DNA of 64,000 bases, taken from the NCBI GenBank assembly GCA_006937955.1, contig SSNP01000050.1, forward strand, positions 1,117,295 to 1,181,294, in the 5' to 3' direction. Source of the DNA: Pachypanchax playfairii. Its lineage: Eukaryota > Chordata > Actinopteri > Cyprinodontiformes > Aplocheilidae. Below, one piece after another: positions 46,126-57,498 of the stretch (positions are counted from its first letter, which is position 1; every line of letters begins with the position of its first letter). Under the pieces are notes generated by a model. It was given only the letters and a program-made list of their open reading frames with translations, was not told the DNA's origin and did no database searches. A program made the translations under genes and the position numbers.

Positions 46126-46422
46126 TGTGTATTTGTATAGCGCTTTTCAAGTCAGATGACACAAAGTGCTTCAGATCACAGTTTGTCATTCACGCATATA
46201 CACACACACACACTCACACATTTGGTGGTGATACACATATTGTAGCCACAGCTGTCCTGGGACACACACTGACAGAGGTGAGGCTGCCAGGCGCCACCGA
46301 ACCCTCTGACCACCACCAAACAGGCAGGGCGGGTTCTTCAGCAAAGCAATCTTTTCTGGACAGAGCGGAGATTTGAATCAGTGACCCTCTTGTTACCAGA
46401 TGACCTGCTCTACCTCCTGCAG
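46126..46422 (-). mobile_element. tRNA-derived SINE, second family, copy 2
   Basis: Collinear with 13756-14071 and in the same orientation. Shared blocks are 'tttggtggtgata', 'gctgtcctgggacacacact', 'gaggctgccagg', and the degenerate B box in 'gatttgaatcagtgaccctc'. The 5' end here also has 'ttgtatagcgcttttcaag', which is more complete than copy 1. A short CA run sits at 46201-46214. Confidence 0.75.
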
Positions 46423-46927
46423 ACAGACCAAACAAAACAAAATGTTACATGTGTCTTAGTTTGATGCCTGCAGTTAATATTTAGTCAATTTTTCAGCAGT
46501 TGCAGCAGAATCAACAGCAGTTTGCAACTTGATATGTGTTGAATGAAATACAACTTGAACTGTTAAAAAAAAGCTGCAGAAGCATTTGCATCACAAATCA
46601 CCTAACTCAGTTTAAAAGTTTGTTTTGGGGACTTTTTGTCTGACTTTAGTTTCTGAGAAACAACAGAGTGAGAGTTGAAATAGGATGTTTGCGATGGCAG
46701 TCCTCAAATTAGATTTTTTTTTCTGTCAAATGTGGGTAGAATGATGTCTAAATCACATCTTATGAGTCTATTTTTTCCTGTTTGATGTGTCTGATTACCA
46801 CATATGATATGAGGTGAGATAGTTGCACCTCAGTTGTTGGAGTGTGCTCCAGGCAGTCATGAGTATTAACATACCAGTCATCTGTGCTGGGGCATTGATT
46901 TTCTAGAGATGCCAGGAAGTGAAAAGT

Positions 46928-46954
46928 GCTGCTACTGCTGCTGCTGCTGCTGCT
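46928..46954 (+). repeat. (CTG)n trinucleotide repeat
   Basis: Nine near-perfect GCT/CTG units, one of them interrupted (GCTACTGCT). There is no supported gene around it. Confidence 0.9.
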
Positions 46955-47859
46955 TACCTGTTGAGTTTCAACACGTGCAACATGATGAAAAGATTCCCTC
47001 TCAAGTGAGCACACAGCTGCTCTCTTCTTTCAGCTTTGAAGAAATAAAAAAAAAAACAAAGAAAATCAGATTATTACCTTGAAACAAACAAAGCAGACAT
47101 AGCTCAATAATCATCTAATTCACTCTGAGGAAGTGCATTTAACATGAAAGGTTGCATGCAAAGTACACCTGCACGCTCATCCCTGAAATTACATTTCTAT
47201 ACAACCTAATTGTTTTCCCAATTCTATTTTAGGTGAGACATAATCACAGGCTGGATTACATTCCCAGGCAACCTTCTCTCTCAGTGGAAGAGATATTAAA
47301 TTCATGAACTGCAGTGGAGTATGTGGGATGTTGTTGTGGTAGATAGAGGTTATATGTACTCTAGGTCTGATTAGATTTAGGCAACAAAAAGCACTGCAGT
47401 TAAATTTCTGGTGTGTGTCATTTTAAATGATCTATTCGCAGGAATGTATATGATATTCATAGCTAGAGTTTTCTCTGTGTTAAATAGCCTGAAAACGAAA
47501 AACCTTGTTTCCGTTTTTGTTTTTTCCTCTTGTTTCACCAACATTTTACCCAAAAATCTTACGAGAAGAAATTTACACACTCTCATAGTAACTTTAGTTT
47601 TAGGGTAAGTTTGAAATATTCAGATGTTATTCAGGTAGTTGGTCTAGAAGCTCTCAAAGAATCAGAACAATCCAGTTTACTGATTATCAGCCCATCGAAA
47701 ACCTAAACTGGACTTGATGGATTTATTTCATCACTATTTTTTTCTTTTTGAAACTATTTATTGTCTGTTGATTACCCACAGCCTCAGTTAATATCAGTGT
47801 TCATGATTAAAAAGTCAAAAAAAATCTGGGCAAAATTTGCATGAAAAGCTTACAGGTCT
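46955..47859. other. Intergenic, nothing recognised
   Basis: AT-rich unique sequence with no supported open frame. Confidence 0.5.
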
Positions 47860-48046
47860 AGGGTGCAATTACTTCTTCTTATAGGGTCAGGTTGGTTTGG
47901 ATATTTTTCTTTCTTCATAAATTAAATCATAATTTTAAAACTGCGTTTCAGGTTTAATCATGTTATCCTAGTTCAACATTAAACTCTGTTGATCTGAAAC
48001 ATTTAAATGTGACAAATAATCTGTAAGAGGACAAACACTTTTTCAC
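47860..48046. mobile_element. Terminal relic of a second Tc1-like element
   Basis: Blocks 'gtgcaattacttcttcttat', 'gttgatctgaaacatttaaa', 'tgtgacaaa' and the end 'ggacaaacactttttcac' follow the order of a fish Tc1-like arm distinct from the element at 36860. No second arm or transposase remains, so this is a solo end. Assignment is from remembered family sequence. Confidence 0.5.
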
Positions 48047-48429
48047 TTTGTCAAGTACTGATGTTGGTTTGGAAGATAGTTTTTACCTTGAAACATTAAA
48101 AGTTCCTCACCTTAAGCCAAATCTTTGTTTAGTCCAATTTATCCAAGAACACTGGGAAAAAAACCACAACACCTCAAATAAGAACAGCTTCAGAAGCCAA
48201 GATCAACAGAAATTTAGAGAAAAACAGGGACAGATATGGGGAGAAACACGATTTTGTTACAAACCAACAGTCCATTAGATTAAATAAACAACTGCATAAT
48301 ATTTAAAGATAAATAAGTTCTAAGAAAGGCTATGTGAGTAGATGCAGATTTTATTTTGTTTTTTTCTATTTTAATTGGAATTCTCACCTGTACTACCTCA
48401 CCTCTCGCCTGATGACTTCACCAGCTTTG

Positions 48430-49075
48430 TAGCATCTTAGCTGTTCCTAGAATTCAAATTTTTTAAACAAACATCTCTGAGGTTGTTTCTGGGATCTGTT
48501 GGAGCCACTCCCCAAATTTGGGGCTCACAGCACCAAGAGGTCTGACGATTGCTGGTACCACAGAGACCTGGATTTACCACATTTCCATTTCCTCTTTGAG
48601 CCTTTGGTATTTCTTGAGCTTCTCATGTTCCTTCCTCTTGATATAACTATCACCTGGGATCTGTACATCTGTCACTACTGCCTTTTTCTGTTGTCAATCA
48701 TCTCTGTGTCTGCTTGGTTAGCTATCATGTGTTTGTCCATCTTGATCTGGAAGTCCCACAGTTTCTTATCCCTGTCATTCTCCACCACTCTTGGTGGAGC
48801 CCCTGTCTCCACCAGCCTGTACTTGGAACAGATGTTCCTGTTCACTTTTCCAGCCCCTTGGTTATGATGTTTCATGTACGCTTTGCCTGCCTGTATCTTA
48901 CATCCTCGACTGTCTCCGATGCATCTTTACACAGTCTGTATATTCGGGACCTGTTTGGTATGAAAGACCTGGACTCTTGCTGATGTGCTGCATGGTTAGT
49001 CCCTCTTTGTTGTCCTTCAGTCCAGCATTCTGTAGACATTGGTAGGACCTGTTGATAGCAGGCATGTCCTCAATA
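48430..49075 (-). mobile_element. Decayed LINE, C-terminal part of ORF2
   Basis: Read on the minus strand, frame-shifted pieces match the C-terminal end of a teleost non-LTR retrotransposon polyprotein. They include PPRVVENDRDKKLWDFQIKM followed by DKHMIANQAD, a K-rich 'RKEHEKLKKYQ' segment, and near the end PLGAVSPKFGEWLQQIPETT. At least two frame changes and internal stops break it, so no functional protein is left. The open frames seen on the plus strand here are antisense shadows. Clade is uncertain; such proteins are usually labelled R2- or L1-type in fish annotations. Confidence 0.75.
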
Positions 49076-49140
49076 TGTGGGTGGTGCACTGTGAGGACCT
49101 TTCTTATCTTATAAATAGGCACATTCAAGATAAACAAATA

Positions 49141-49434
49141 CAACCTCAATTCCAAAAAAGTTGGGAAGCTGTGAAATGTAAATAATAACAGAATGCAATG
49201 ATGTGTAAAGTTCATAAACCCAAAAGCAGAACATAAACATATCAGATGTTGAAAAATAAATTTTCTATCATTTCTTTGATGATATTAGCTCATTTTGAGT
49301 CTGATGGCAGCAACATAAAATATCTCCGTTTCAACACCTGATAAGCTGTTTATGTCCTATTGAGAATAAAATGTAGATGTATGAGTTTTGCAAATGATGG
49401 TATTCTGTATTTATTTACATTTTATACAGTATCC
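49141..49434. mobile_element. Decayed DNA-transposon-like repeat, copy 2
   Basis: The left end 'aattccaaaaaagttgggaa' is near-canonical for the family also seen at 41833-42262. The right end 'gtatttatttacattttata' matches copy 1. At 294 bp it is shorter than copy 1 and so internally deleted. No coding capacity. Confidence 0.6.
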
Positions 49435-50559
49435 TAACATGTGTGAGTCAAAATTAGTTAAAATACTGGACATAATTTCCTATATACTGTATTTTAGATT
49501 AAAAGTTTTAAAAAAAATACAGTGTTGAGTGTCAAGTGTATTTTGGCCACAAAAAAAACAGGATTTTTAACTAGGTGAGCGGTTGCCAAAGCTGGAGCCC
49601 TCTTTGTAACATATCGTATTTATTTTTTCATAGTAATTTGTGATATGCTTAAAAATTTTGAAGAATTAATTAATCAGATCATTTCATTAATTACAACATG
49701 TGTATAAGTAAATACGACCAATAAAAGACCCAAGAATAAATCTATCCATTAATGGGATTATATCATCACCAAAAAACTTGTCTCAAGTTGGATGAAAACT
49801 TTGTCATCGGATGAATCGTCTCTACAGCGACATGCAGCTGTTTGTTCATTTTTCTTGAGTTTCCTGTTCCTGCACTTCCATCTAAATGATATACTGTATT
49901 TGGAACCACCTTTTCTCTTTATGCAACACATTATGCAGCAAGTGTTGAAAGAACCAAACATCACAAAAACAAGAGAGAAAATAATCCTGCTAGCAAGGAG
50001 CATAATTACCAGACTAACTGCTTGGATTTATCACACAGGACCAAACTAGCTAAATAAATACAAAATCAACAAAAAAAAATGAAAGACCACAATTCCTTTT
50101 TTTTTTTTGTTCAGCTGAGTAACATTAGCTCAATTTGTACTTGAGGCATGCAGGTTTTAGTCAACAACTTCATGGGGGCTGCACTGATTCAAGAAAGAGG
50201 GAAGGATTGACAATTATTTTTATTTTCCTTTTAATTCTTTGTCAGAGCAAGAAAACCAATTAAAGCATGAAGTAAAAAATGGGCACAAAGTTACAAAGAA
50301 TAATAGAAACATCTGGGTGGTGCAGGATCCATATCAATTCACCTACCAGCACAGGTCTTCTCTTCTCTCCGGCCTACACGGTTAGCAGCTCTCTCAACAT
50401 TTATTTAAAAAAAAAACAAAAAAACAAGGATGATTCTGTACTCGGCAGCATGTCTGTTGTTGAATCAACCAAAAAATGCTTGTCACACAACATAACACAC
50501 TGAACCCCACTGACAGCCCAAAGCTGCTCAAATCAAATTCAAGTCACTAATACTTTCCT
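49435..50559. other. Intergenic, nothing recognised
   Basis: AT-rich unique sequence. Confidence 0.5.
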
Positions 50560-50870
50560 ACAGAGTGACTACACCCAGCTATCTGTTCTTAATCATAGAG
50601 GCTTTTGCTCCTTCTCAATCACTGAACTCCTCTCGGGAACAACTTCTCCCTACACGCAAGGCAGTACGAGAACAGACTGTTCTCATTTGTGGAATCACAG
50701 TTGTGCAACAAGCTCTCAGATGCTATCAGAGCAAGGGTATCCCTCACTATACCTTCAAAACTCTTAGAAAGACTCTTATTTTCAGAAATTACCTCCTCTT
50801 TTAACATCTTAGAGCGCTCTTATACAGCACCTCTAAACTTCTGCAGCTATTGTCTATTTTAGATCATAAA
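50560..50870 (+). mobile_element. LINE ORF2 C-terminal tail, decayed
   Basis: One plus-strand frame (from about 50654) reads LHARQYENRLFSFVESQLCN, then KLSDAIRARVSL and KLLERLLFSE. It resembles the conserved C-terminal segment of CR1/L2-type LINE reverse transcriptases (R-LFSF-x-P-x-LWN-LP-x-IR ... FK-LKT-LF). The Trp-Asn pair has decayed to Cys-Asn. The copy is 5' truncated and about 300 bp long. Confidence 0.5.
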
Positions 50871-51789
50871 TCAATGTCAGAATCTGTCAAAACTAACAGT
50901 GAGTGGGAGCTTCTGAGAAACTGTTCATTGTGTCAAATGAGTGCACGAGGAGGACAACAGTGGCTTCAGATAGACAAACAATGTCTTCCCCTTTGTCATC
51001 TAAATCTCTCCAAAACATTTCATCAAAACAAAGATGCTGCTTTTTTTACGCGTTTTGTGCAAGTGTTTGGTTTTTTGTTGTTTTATTTCCAGACTGTGAG
51101 GACACACTAGACTGGTTCTCAAATTTATGAACTTTGCTTTTCTTTATTTTTGAGCTGTGCTGTTTTGAACAATTTTAGGATTAGACGCTGTTTGCAGAAA
51201 CCTAAATGTTGTTCCTTGTTTGTAACATGCTGTTAGTAAAAGTGCCTACATAACATCAAAAATGTTAATGTTGGGAATCTTTCAACTGCTAGTTTCGTTG
51301 TTAAAGAGCTGGTTCGCAGTCAAATAGCATCGTTTTGTAGAGAAGTTAAACCTCAGAGGAGAAGTGCTTATTACGCCCACACTGATGTTTGACAGGGAGG
51401 TTAGAGTTATGAGAACTCTGCTGACAAGGTTTAATCTATACAGCTTGTTAATATTCATAAAGGGTAGTTGTTTTTAAGACGGCTGTTTTCAATTCATCAA
51501 TATAAAAAAAGCAGATAAAATACAAACCAAAATGTGAGAAATGGTATACTGCACATGAAATAAATCAAGAACTGTCTGTTGGGGTAGAAGTGATTTTATA
51601 AAGCCATATAACATTTCTGTTATCAGAATTCACAAAGACTCCAGCCTAATGTCTTACTAATAAGCACCACAGTTTCAGAATCAATTATCCATACTGATGA
51701 CAATCATATCCGTTTCAGCTTCTAAGACACAGCCAAAGGATATTGTGCAAAAAAAATAGTGTGTCTCTGTTGTGTGGCACATGAGGGTG
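50871..51789. other. Intergenic, nothing recognised
   Basis: AT-rich; 51290-51500 is slightly more balanced and may be conserved. No gene recognised. Confidence 0.45.
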
Positions 51790-52230
51790 GGAGGTGGGTG
51801 AGGGGGGGTAATTTAGGCAGTTAAGTTGATTCTCTTTTGAAAGATGACTTCGGGCCCCTCAAGAGGAAAGCAGCCGGGGTTTATAAGTGATATCTGCTCC
51901 ATGGTTAATTCAGCGCAATTTTCCAAGCACAAGGTCACTCATTGTCAGTATCAGACAGAGGCTCATTCAGAAGAATGAGATGAGCTCAGAGAGCTTTCTC
52001 ATTCTGAGGCCGCAGCTCTCGACTCATAATTATCTGGATGGAGCAGGCCTGCCTGACATTGTCAAGGAATACAAAGCTGTAATCTCTGCTTGGTTCTTCT
52101 GTAATGAATTAACGCCAGTGGCGGTGAAACGGCAATGCATCACAGGGACAGATAGATTTTATTTTACAGCGTTATCAGCGGTTCCATCATTGGGATGTGC
52201 TCCGGAAACATTGACTATTTAGAGAGGTAT
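51790..52230. promoter_or_regulatory. Strongest candidate conserved non-coding element
   Basis: About 400 bp of balanced, low-repeat sequence. Notable pieces are 'ctcataattatctggatgg' (52023), 'gtcaaggaatacaaagctgt' (52060), 'gtaatgaattaacgccagtg' (52101) and 'gttatcagcggttcc' (52171). Homeodomain, GATA and SOX/TCF-like cores sit close together. A plus frame is open for 111 codons but has no splice borders or domain, and the peptide looks non-coding. Conservation is inferred from texture only. Confidence 0.4.
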
Positions 52231-53444
52231 GACCTTTTCACCAGAAAGTTCTCTGCATCTGGGGAACTAGTCAACCTTTCTTTCAAACCCACAATAGCTA
52301 TGTCAAATTCTGTCAGACGTTTTCAAAGGGTTTAACATTCTCAGAATTACGATGAGTTTACTACAGATAACAGGGAAATGGCATGAGACTGGAAGCAAAC
52401 AAAGTGCTCAAACTAGCTTTCTTTTGTTTCCCACTGCTGGTGATTTTTACTCAAATAAGACAAGACGTCCAATTCTAAGCAACAGTCGGATTGGAAAAAC
52501 ATGATCCATGCTGTTATTGCTTCCTAATAATGAAACTGCAGACGTTTGCTCGATATGTTTTAAACCAAAAGTATTCATGTTACTAATTTTAATATAGCAT
52601 CATCTTTTTTATTAGAATCCTGGAATCTGATGTACCTTGAACGATTTCTGTGAAAAGCTTTAATGTTCCTCGCTTCATCAGTGATACTGATGTTATTATG
52701 GAATTCACTTTCTAATATTTTGTTCCCATAACTTCAATCACCAAATGTTTCATCTACCTTTCTTTGAAAGCAAACCACAGGTGTAGTTTTCACATATTCA
52801 TTTACAAACTTTGTAATATCTCAATGGTGAGTGTTTTTTATTCACCTTGGAGATCCTTCGCCTGATTATTTTGTGTCCTTTTTATTTGAAAATTTCTGAT
52901 TCCTGAAATATTTTGAGTATGTATGTTCACAGATAATACTAATCCTGCCAGCTCCTAAAAAATCAATTTGGCTTTGGAAATATCTTTTTTTTTTTCTGTA
53001 TTCATGTATTTATTCTTGTGGGTCTGTGGTGAAAACATTTTGTGAAACCCTTCATTCAGTTCTCCAGATTTAAAAAAAAGCTGCTGAAGTGTTTACTGCT
53101 TTCTAGGTACAAAATCCTATTTTTGAATTTACAACAGTTGTGTTTATTACAAATCTGTACCTTCATCCAGGGCCTGTTAAATCATATAGGCTAATTGGGG
53201 GTTAGTAAATTGGTAAGAAACTGCTGGATAAAACAAGATGTTTTTAATCATAGGGTCTCTGGCTGCTGTTTTAAGGTGGCATCTTAATCTTTGTTTTATA
53301 ATAAAGAGACAGAGAATCTCAACCACTTTAGATTACTTGAGATCAGCATCGGTGAGAATCTGAGCTGGTCACTGGATGTGATTATAGCAGCTCTTCTTTA
53401 ACTGACAGCTGTTGAGCATCACGATATACTCCACAATACTTCAC
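52231..53444. other. Intergenic, nothing recognised
   Basis: AT-rich unique sequence. Confidence 0.5.
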
Positions 53445-53690
53445 TGACTTCCAGAGATGCACCATCGAGAGGTTTCTGACCATTTATCTGATGTAATGCC
53501 TTGGATCACGAACAGGCCCGTCCAAAGCATCACAAGTACTGAGCTGTTGGCCATTCAGGACCCCACAGGCAGCGCTGTCGAAGGAAGACAGAAAGGATCC
53601 TCTCTGATTCACCCCAGACACACACAGTTCTGCTGTCAGGTAGGAGGTACAGAGGGAAACTGGATCAAGGTTTAAATCAGTCTCACGTTT
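53445..53690 (+). mobile_element. Probable LINE relic (Rex1/CR1-like tail)
   Basis: The blocks 'accatcgagaggtttctgac', 'ggatcacgaacaggcccgtc', 'caaagcatcacaa', 'caccccagacacacacag' and 'gtaggaggtacagagggaaa' follow the order of the C-terminal region of Rex1/CR1-type LINEs in fish: a DP-HP-H-x-F motif, then L-x-SG-RRYR. Frames are broken. This is from memory of the family and less certain than the Rex3 call. Confidence 0.4.
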
Positions 53691-56264
53691 CTTTGATGAC
53701 GGTGCAAGTGTTTCTGCATAACAAAACGCACTCTGGTTATCAGAGTTCACATCCTTTGACATAACAGACTGGTCATGCTACTGAAAATATCAAAGTTAAC
53801 AGGGTCTGTATAACAGGGGCTTTAAGTTATAACTGGATTTACTGAGTAGATCAGGTTTTTTCTGAAACAGGAATGAGTGAATCATGTTTTTCTCTCAGCA
53901 GGAGGCTGCAGGGGCTTGTGGTTTGGAGGCTTAAGTCATCAGAAGATGCAGCTGCAGTAGTATTATTCAAAGTATTATCAAAGGCTAAATGTTTTTTTAC
54001 AATCATATTAAAATGAAATTAACCAAACTGAAACTGTTATGTGGTTTCTGACTTTATTTTTAAATGTTTAACAATGATTTGATTTTCTCTTACTAATCTT
54101 TGTATTTTTGAATATAATATGATTTTTTTGTATTCTTAAATACATAGCAGGTAATCTGTTGGTTTGATTTCTGTATCCTTGAATAAACTGTATGTTTTTG
54201 TGTTTTTGAAAGGTTAACAGGTCGTGTATTTTAAGATTAGAAATGTGAGGGAAGTGAGAGGACAGAAAAAAAATGAAAATGGTGCAAACAGGATGATATG
54301 GGGAACAGATAGAGCCGGTTCATGAGGTTGGCTGTTGGAACAAAACTAGATGGTGGTTTGGTAGAGGGTCGACAGAATGTCGGAGAAGGATCAGCAGGAT
54401 CTGGTACCTAATATGGCAAGAAGAACAGCTGGACTTGAACTCTTATGAGCAAATGAGGACCATCTCAAGAGGAAAAAATGTCACTCTCAAACCAGGAAGA
54501 AGTGGAAAACAGAGCAAATCATTCATTCCATGCCTGCAGAGGGTCAAGGGTGGGGGGGCAGGAAGCTGAAGCTGCAGAACTGCTCTTTGATTCCAAGATG
54601 GACCAGAGTGAGAGTGATCCATTTCCAACAGAGTTGAACCTATTCTGAAGAGTTTATGTAGCTTAGCCATCACAGCTAACAGGAAGAGGAGGCAGTGGCC
54701 GGTCAGAAGAACGTCCATCCTCAGATCCAAAGATGGCTGCCTCCCCTTCTCCAAGCCAAATTCAACTACTAATTAAATTATTTCATGTCACATCTCATCC
54801 ATAGTCAGCCAGGTCAGAGCGGTCTAACTTCTTATCAGCTGTTCATGGCCAGAAGATTTGAAATTGGTTATATGTTTTTAGTTACAAGAGCCCTGCTTTG
54901 ATAAGTTCATGTCAGACTTTTTATTAGCTTTGTGGTCAGATCAGTTTAGCCTGTTCATGTGGGTTTTTGTAATCTTAATCCTGGATTTGACTAAATCAGA
55001 TTAATCATATAGGAAGGCTGATTTTCTTTTTAGTTTTTTTATGTGAGTATTGATAATGTTAATATTTTGGCAAAATCAATTTAACCTTTTTTACATGATT
55101 TACAACATGTACTTATGATTTGATTTACATGATCTACTACCCTAACCCCGCCTCCTCAAAATCCCATGTGATAGAACTTTGATATGGATGAAGATGTGGT
55201 CATGTGACCTTCAGATGTAAGCAGTGCGGAGCTAGGCTGAATTCCTCCACCTTTACCAGCTTAAACAAACTCCTGTTCATACTGGTTGGATGATACTCTT
55301 TGGTTAATAAGAGTTCAGACCTTTTAGACAGCGAACTGATACAACCCCAGGGTCTTATACAACACACACACACACACACACACAAGTACATGTAGATACA
55401 GTTCCTGTTCCCAGGCTATCAATCTGCTTAATATTAAACACCTTGAACACCCACTTAACATTTTTGCACTCACTTAACACCTTAAACAATCAATGAAGTT
55501 GCCAAACATGTCCACATTCTCCCCTCAGAGCTTACACTGCAAATATAAATTCTTATATTGATTATTCACCAGTTTATTGTTTTGCTTTTTTTATTTGATC
55601 ATATTATCATGCTGTGTATTTATATTGTATTTATTGTTGTCTTTATGTCTTAATAATTGGCTCTTGTTCTGTTCTTGATCTGTTTCTATCAGTATGTAAA
55701 GTATTTTGATTTTAATGTACTGTGTTTGAGAGATTGTGAGTCCTGAGTTAAATTATACTGGTGAACATTTGATATTATTCTAAAAAGTTGTTATTACCTG
55801 GTTCAATCTTCTTTAAAGCTGCAACAAAAATAATAGAATATTTGTGATGGTTTATGGTCAGTGTTTATTGGAACAGGAAATTAGCATTCATCAATTTCAA
55901 TCTAAATACTGCATAAGTTCAAGAAGAGTTTGAGGACAGTGTGCAGCCATTTGTTGTGCTTCTATAATGAAACACATCTTGCTGCAAACCTTAAAACCCC
56001 ACGACACCTTTTTTCTGCTCACGATTTCCAACTGTGTTTAATTCCTGAGTCAGTGGGACGAAACAGGCAACAGCAAAAACTCATCTTTACATAACAGTCA
56101 TGTCAAGAAACCAACAAAATATTAGTTTTACACTGTAGCTATATTTCATTAGACAGGAGTTTTTAAAAAGATGGATTAGCTTTTTATTATGAACTCTGCA
56201 AAATGTCTCCAAGTTCTGTGGGACACCAACTTAAAAATAGCTTTTAAATATCGAGGATGTTTAA
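53691..56264. other. Intergenic, one simple repeat, no supported gene
   Basis: AT-rich. A minus-strand frame at 54443-54754 has an internal ATG giving MDVLLTGHCLLFLLAVMA, a signal-like start, but no splice or homology support. A CA repeat lies at 55361-55384. Confidence 0.4.
55361..55384 (+). repeat. (CA)n dinucleotide microsatellite
   Basis: Twelve CA units in 24 bp. Confidence 0.95.
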
Positions 56265-56430
56265 TTGCGTTTTTGATTTAATTGTGGCGTGTTTGATGAA
56301 GGGTGACAGTGAATATCTCTGCAGCCTAATAGCAGCCTTAGTGATTATTTAATAGAACACCAAACCTTTTAATTCTTCCCAGGGATTACTGATTTGTTGG
56401 AGCTCATTAAATAAACATACTGGCTCTTCT
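56265..56430. promoter_or_regulatory. Candidate conserved non-coding element (weak)
   Basis: Non-coding block with 'gatttaattgtggcgtg', 'cctaatagcagccttagtg' and 'cccagggattactg' (GGATTA core). It lies under 1 kb from the promoter at 57.1 kb. Function is inference. Confidence 0.25.
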
Positions 56431-56789
56431 TTTTTTTTGTTTTTGCTTTATAACTTTGAATTATTTAATTAGGTCATTAAATTTAAGTAAAAGTACAAGG
56501 TCATGGGTTTGACAGCATCCAGGGACATAAAATGCACTCAATCTCAACTGTTTTATTGATAGATGAGTATTATGAGACAGATGAGAACGTGACAGCTGTC
56601 TCTTCTTTTTTTCTTTTGTTCTTGTTCAGAACCACCTTCTTATCAAGTGAACGTCTTATTTTTACTTTATCACTGCTGCGACATAATTTTTAATCCTTGA
56701 ACTGATGTTTAGAAAAAAAAAATTAAAGACTAAAGTGAAACATTCCTAACACTGCTTTTCTGTATTATAAAAAAAAAACTTGTATATTA

Positions 56790-56930
56790 TCAAACCTGGA
56801 GATGTGCACTGTCTCTTTGAAGAACAGCATCATTAAAGACCAGCTCTTTAACTCAGCTGGCTTTCATGTTTGGGGTCTAATTTGCTCTGCATAAAAGGCT
56901 TTCAGGTTGCAAAATGCATCGACATTTAGA
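56790..56930. promoter_or_regulatory. Candidate proximal regulatory block (weak)
   Basis: The block carries 'gcatcattaaagacc' and 'ctaatttgctctgcataaaa', a TATA-like string about 320 bases upstream of the ATG at 57221. It may be a distal promoter or a conserved element. Confidence 0.2.
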
Positions 56931-57090
56931 ATTTTAGTTTCATGAAAAATATGAAATTTTTTTTATTTAAAGGGACTTAAGGCAAGATTTGTGAAAAACT
57001 ACACATGCATTTCCAGTTTATTCAATGCTAATGGGTCATGAAGCATTAAAAACCCAAAATAACGAGGCCATCCGCATATACTGTATGTCT

Positions 57091-57220
57091 GTTGCCTTGG
57101 AAACGCTGTGTGCTACATAATGCGCTGCAGTTCGACGTCCGAATTTCCCGCGCAGTTGTAGGGATGTGACGTAAATTGACGCTGCATGCGCGTTGCCGAC
57201 AGCTCTTGAACCGGAAGTAC
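57091..57220 (+). promoter_or_regulatory. Promoter with RFX X-box, CRE, NRF1-like and ETS motifs
   Basis: This CpG-rich stretch lies just upstream of the ATG at 57221. GTTGCCTTGGAAAC (57091-57104) is a near-perfect RFX X-box (GTTGCC-NN-GGAAAC). TGACGTAA (57167-57174) is a CRE-type site, GCATGCGC (57184-57191) is most of an NRF1 palindrome, and ACCGGAAGT (57210-57218) is an ideal ETS/GABPA site. There is no TATA box. This mix is typical of dispersed-start housekeeping or ciliary gene promoters. Upstream ATGs exist: a start-stop ATGTGA at 57164 and a 7-codon frame at 57186. They would matter only if transcription starts upstream of them. Confidence 0.65.
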
Positions 57221-57498
57221 ATGGCCGCCGTGGACTTGGATTCAAACACTGAAGGTATACTTATGGATGTTTCTGCAGCCATCAAACGACCTGCTTCCAC
57301 TCTCACCCCCCAAAAAAGTGGCACCACGAAGAAAAAAAAGACTTTATCAGCGGCATCTCGTGAGTCTAAAAAAAAATATGACCGAAGCCGGGCAGGCACC
57401 CGCATAAATATTGGATATGCGTTCGGTTCATGGAGGGAACTTCAGCTGCATTTGGGAGTGAAAACGGATGCTGACATGGCTCATTTCCTTGTGACCAG
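57221..57498 (+). CDS. Exon 1 of uncharacterised nuclear-type protein
   Basis: The start is the ATG at 57221 (MAAVDLDSNTEG; G at +4), the first ATG in this frame after the promoter motifs. The exon ends ACCAG|GTGAGA at 57498, a strong donor, after 92 codons plus two bases. Residues 1-20 are acidic and 24-60 are basic and Lys-rich, with TTKKKK and SKKKYDRSR as likely nuclear-targeting signals. Residues 61-93 (RINIGYAFGSWRELQLHLGV and KTDADMAHFLVTR) form an N-x-G-x-AF-x-x-W-x-L...D-x-x-x-A-x-FL motif. I recall that pattern from many uncharacterised teleost proteins, where it may be a small helical DNA- or protein-binding module. The exon joins in phase to 59561. The gene is real with good confidence, but its function is unknown. 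Confidence 0.75.

Noticed and set aside
48499..49045. Overlapping plus-strand hydrophobic frames of 84-122 codons
   Set aside because: They lie antisense to a decayed LINE polyprotein that is recognisable on the minus strand.
57176..57220. Extension of exon 1 upstream to a TTG codon
   Set aside because: No ATG exists there; the region holds promoter motifs including the ETS site, so the ATG at 57221 is the better start.
57046..57405. 119-codon minus-strand frame over the promoter and exon 1
   Set aside because: Shadow of the plus-strand exon and of the CpG-rich promoter; no splice or domain support.
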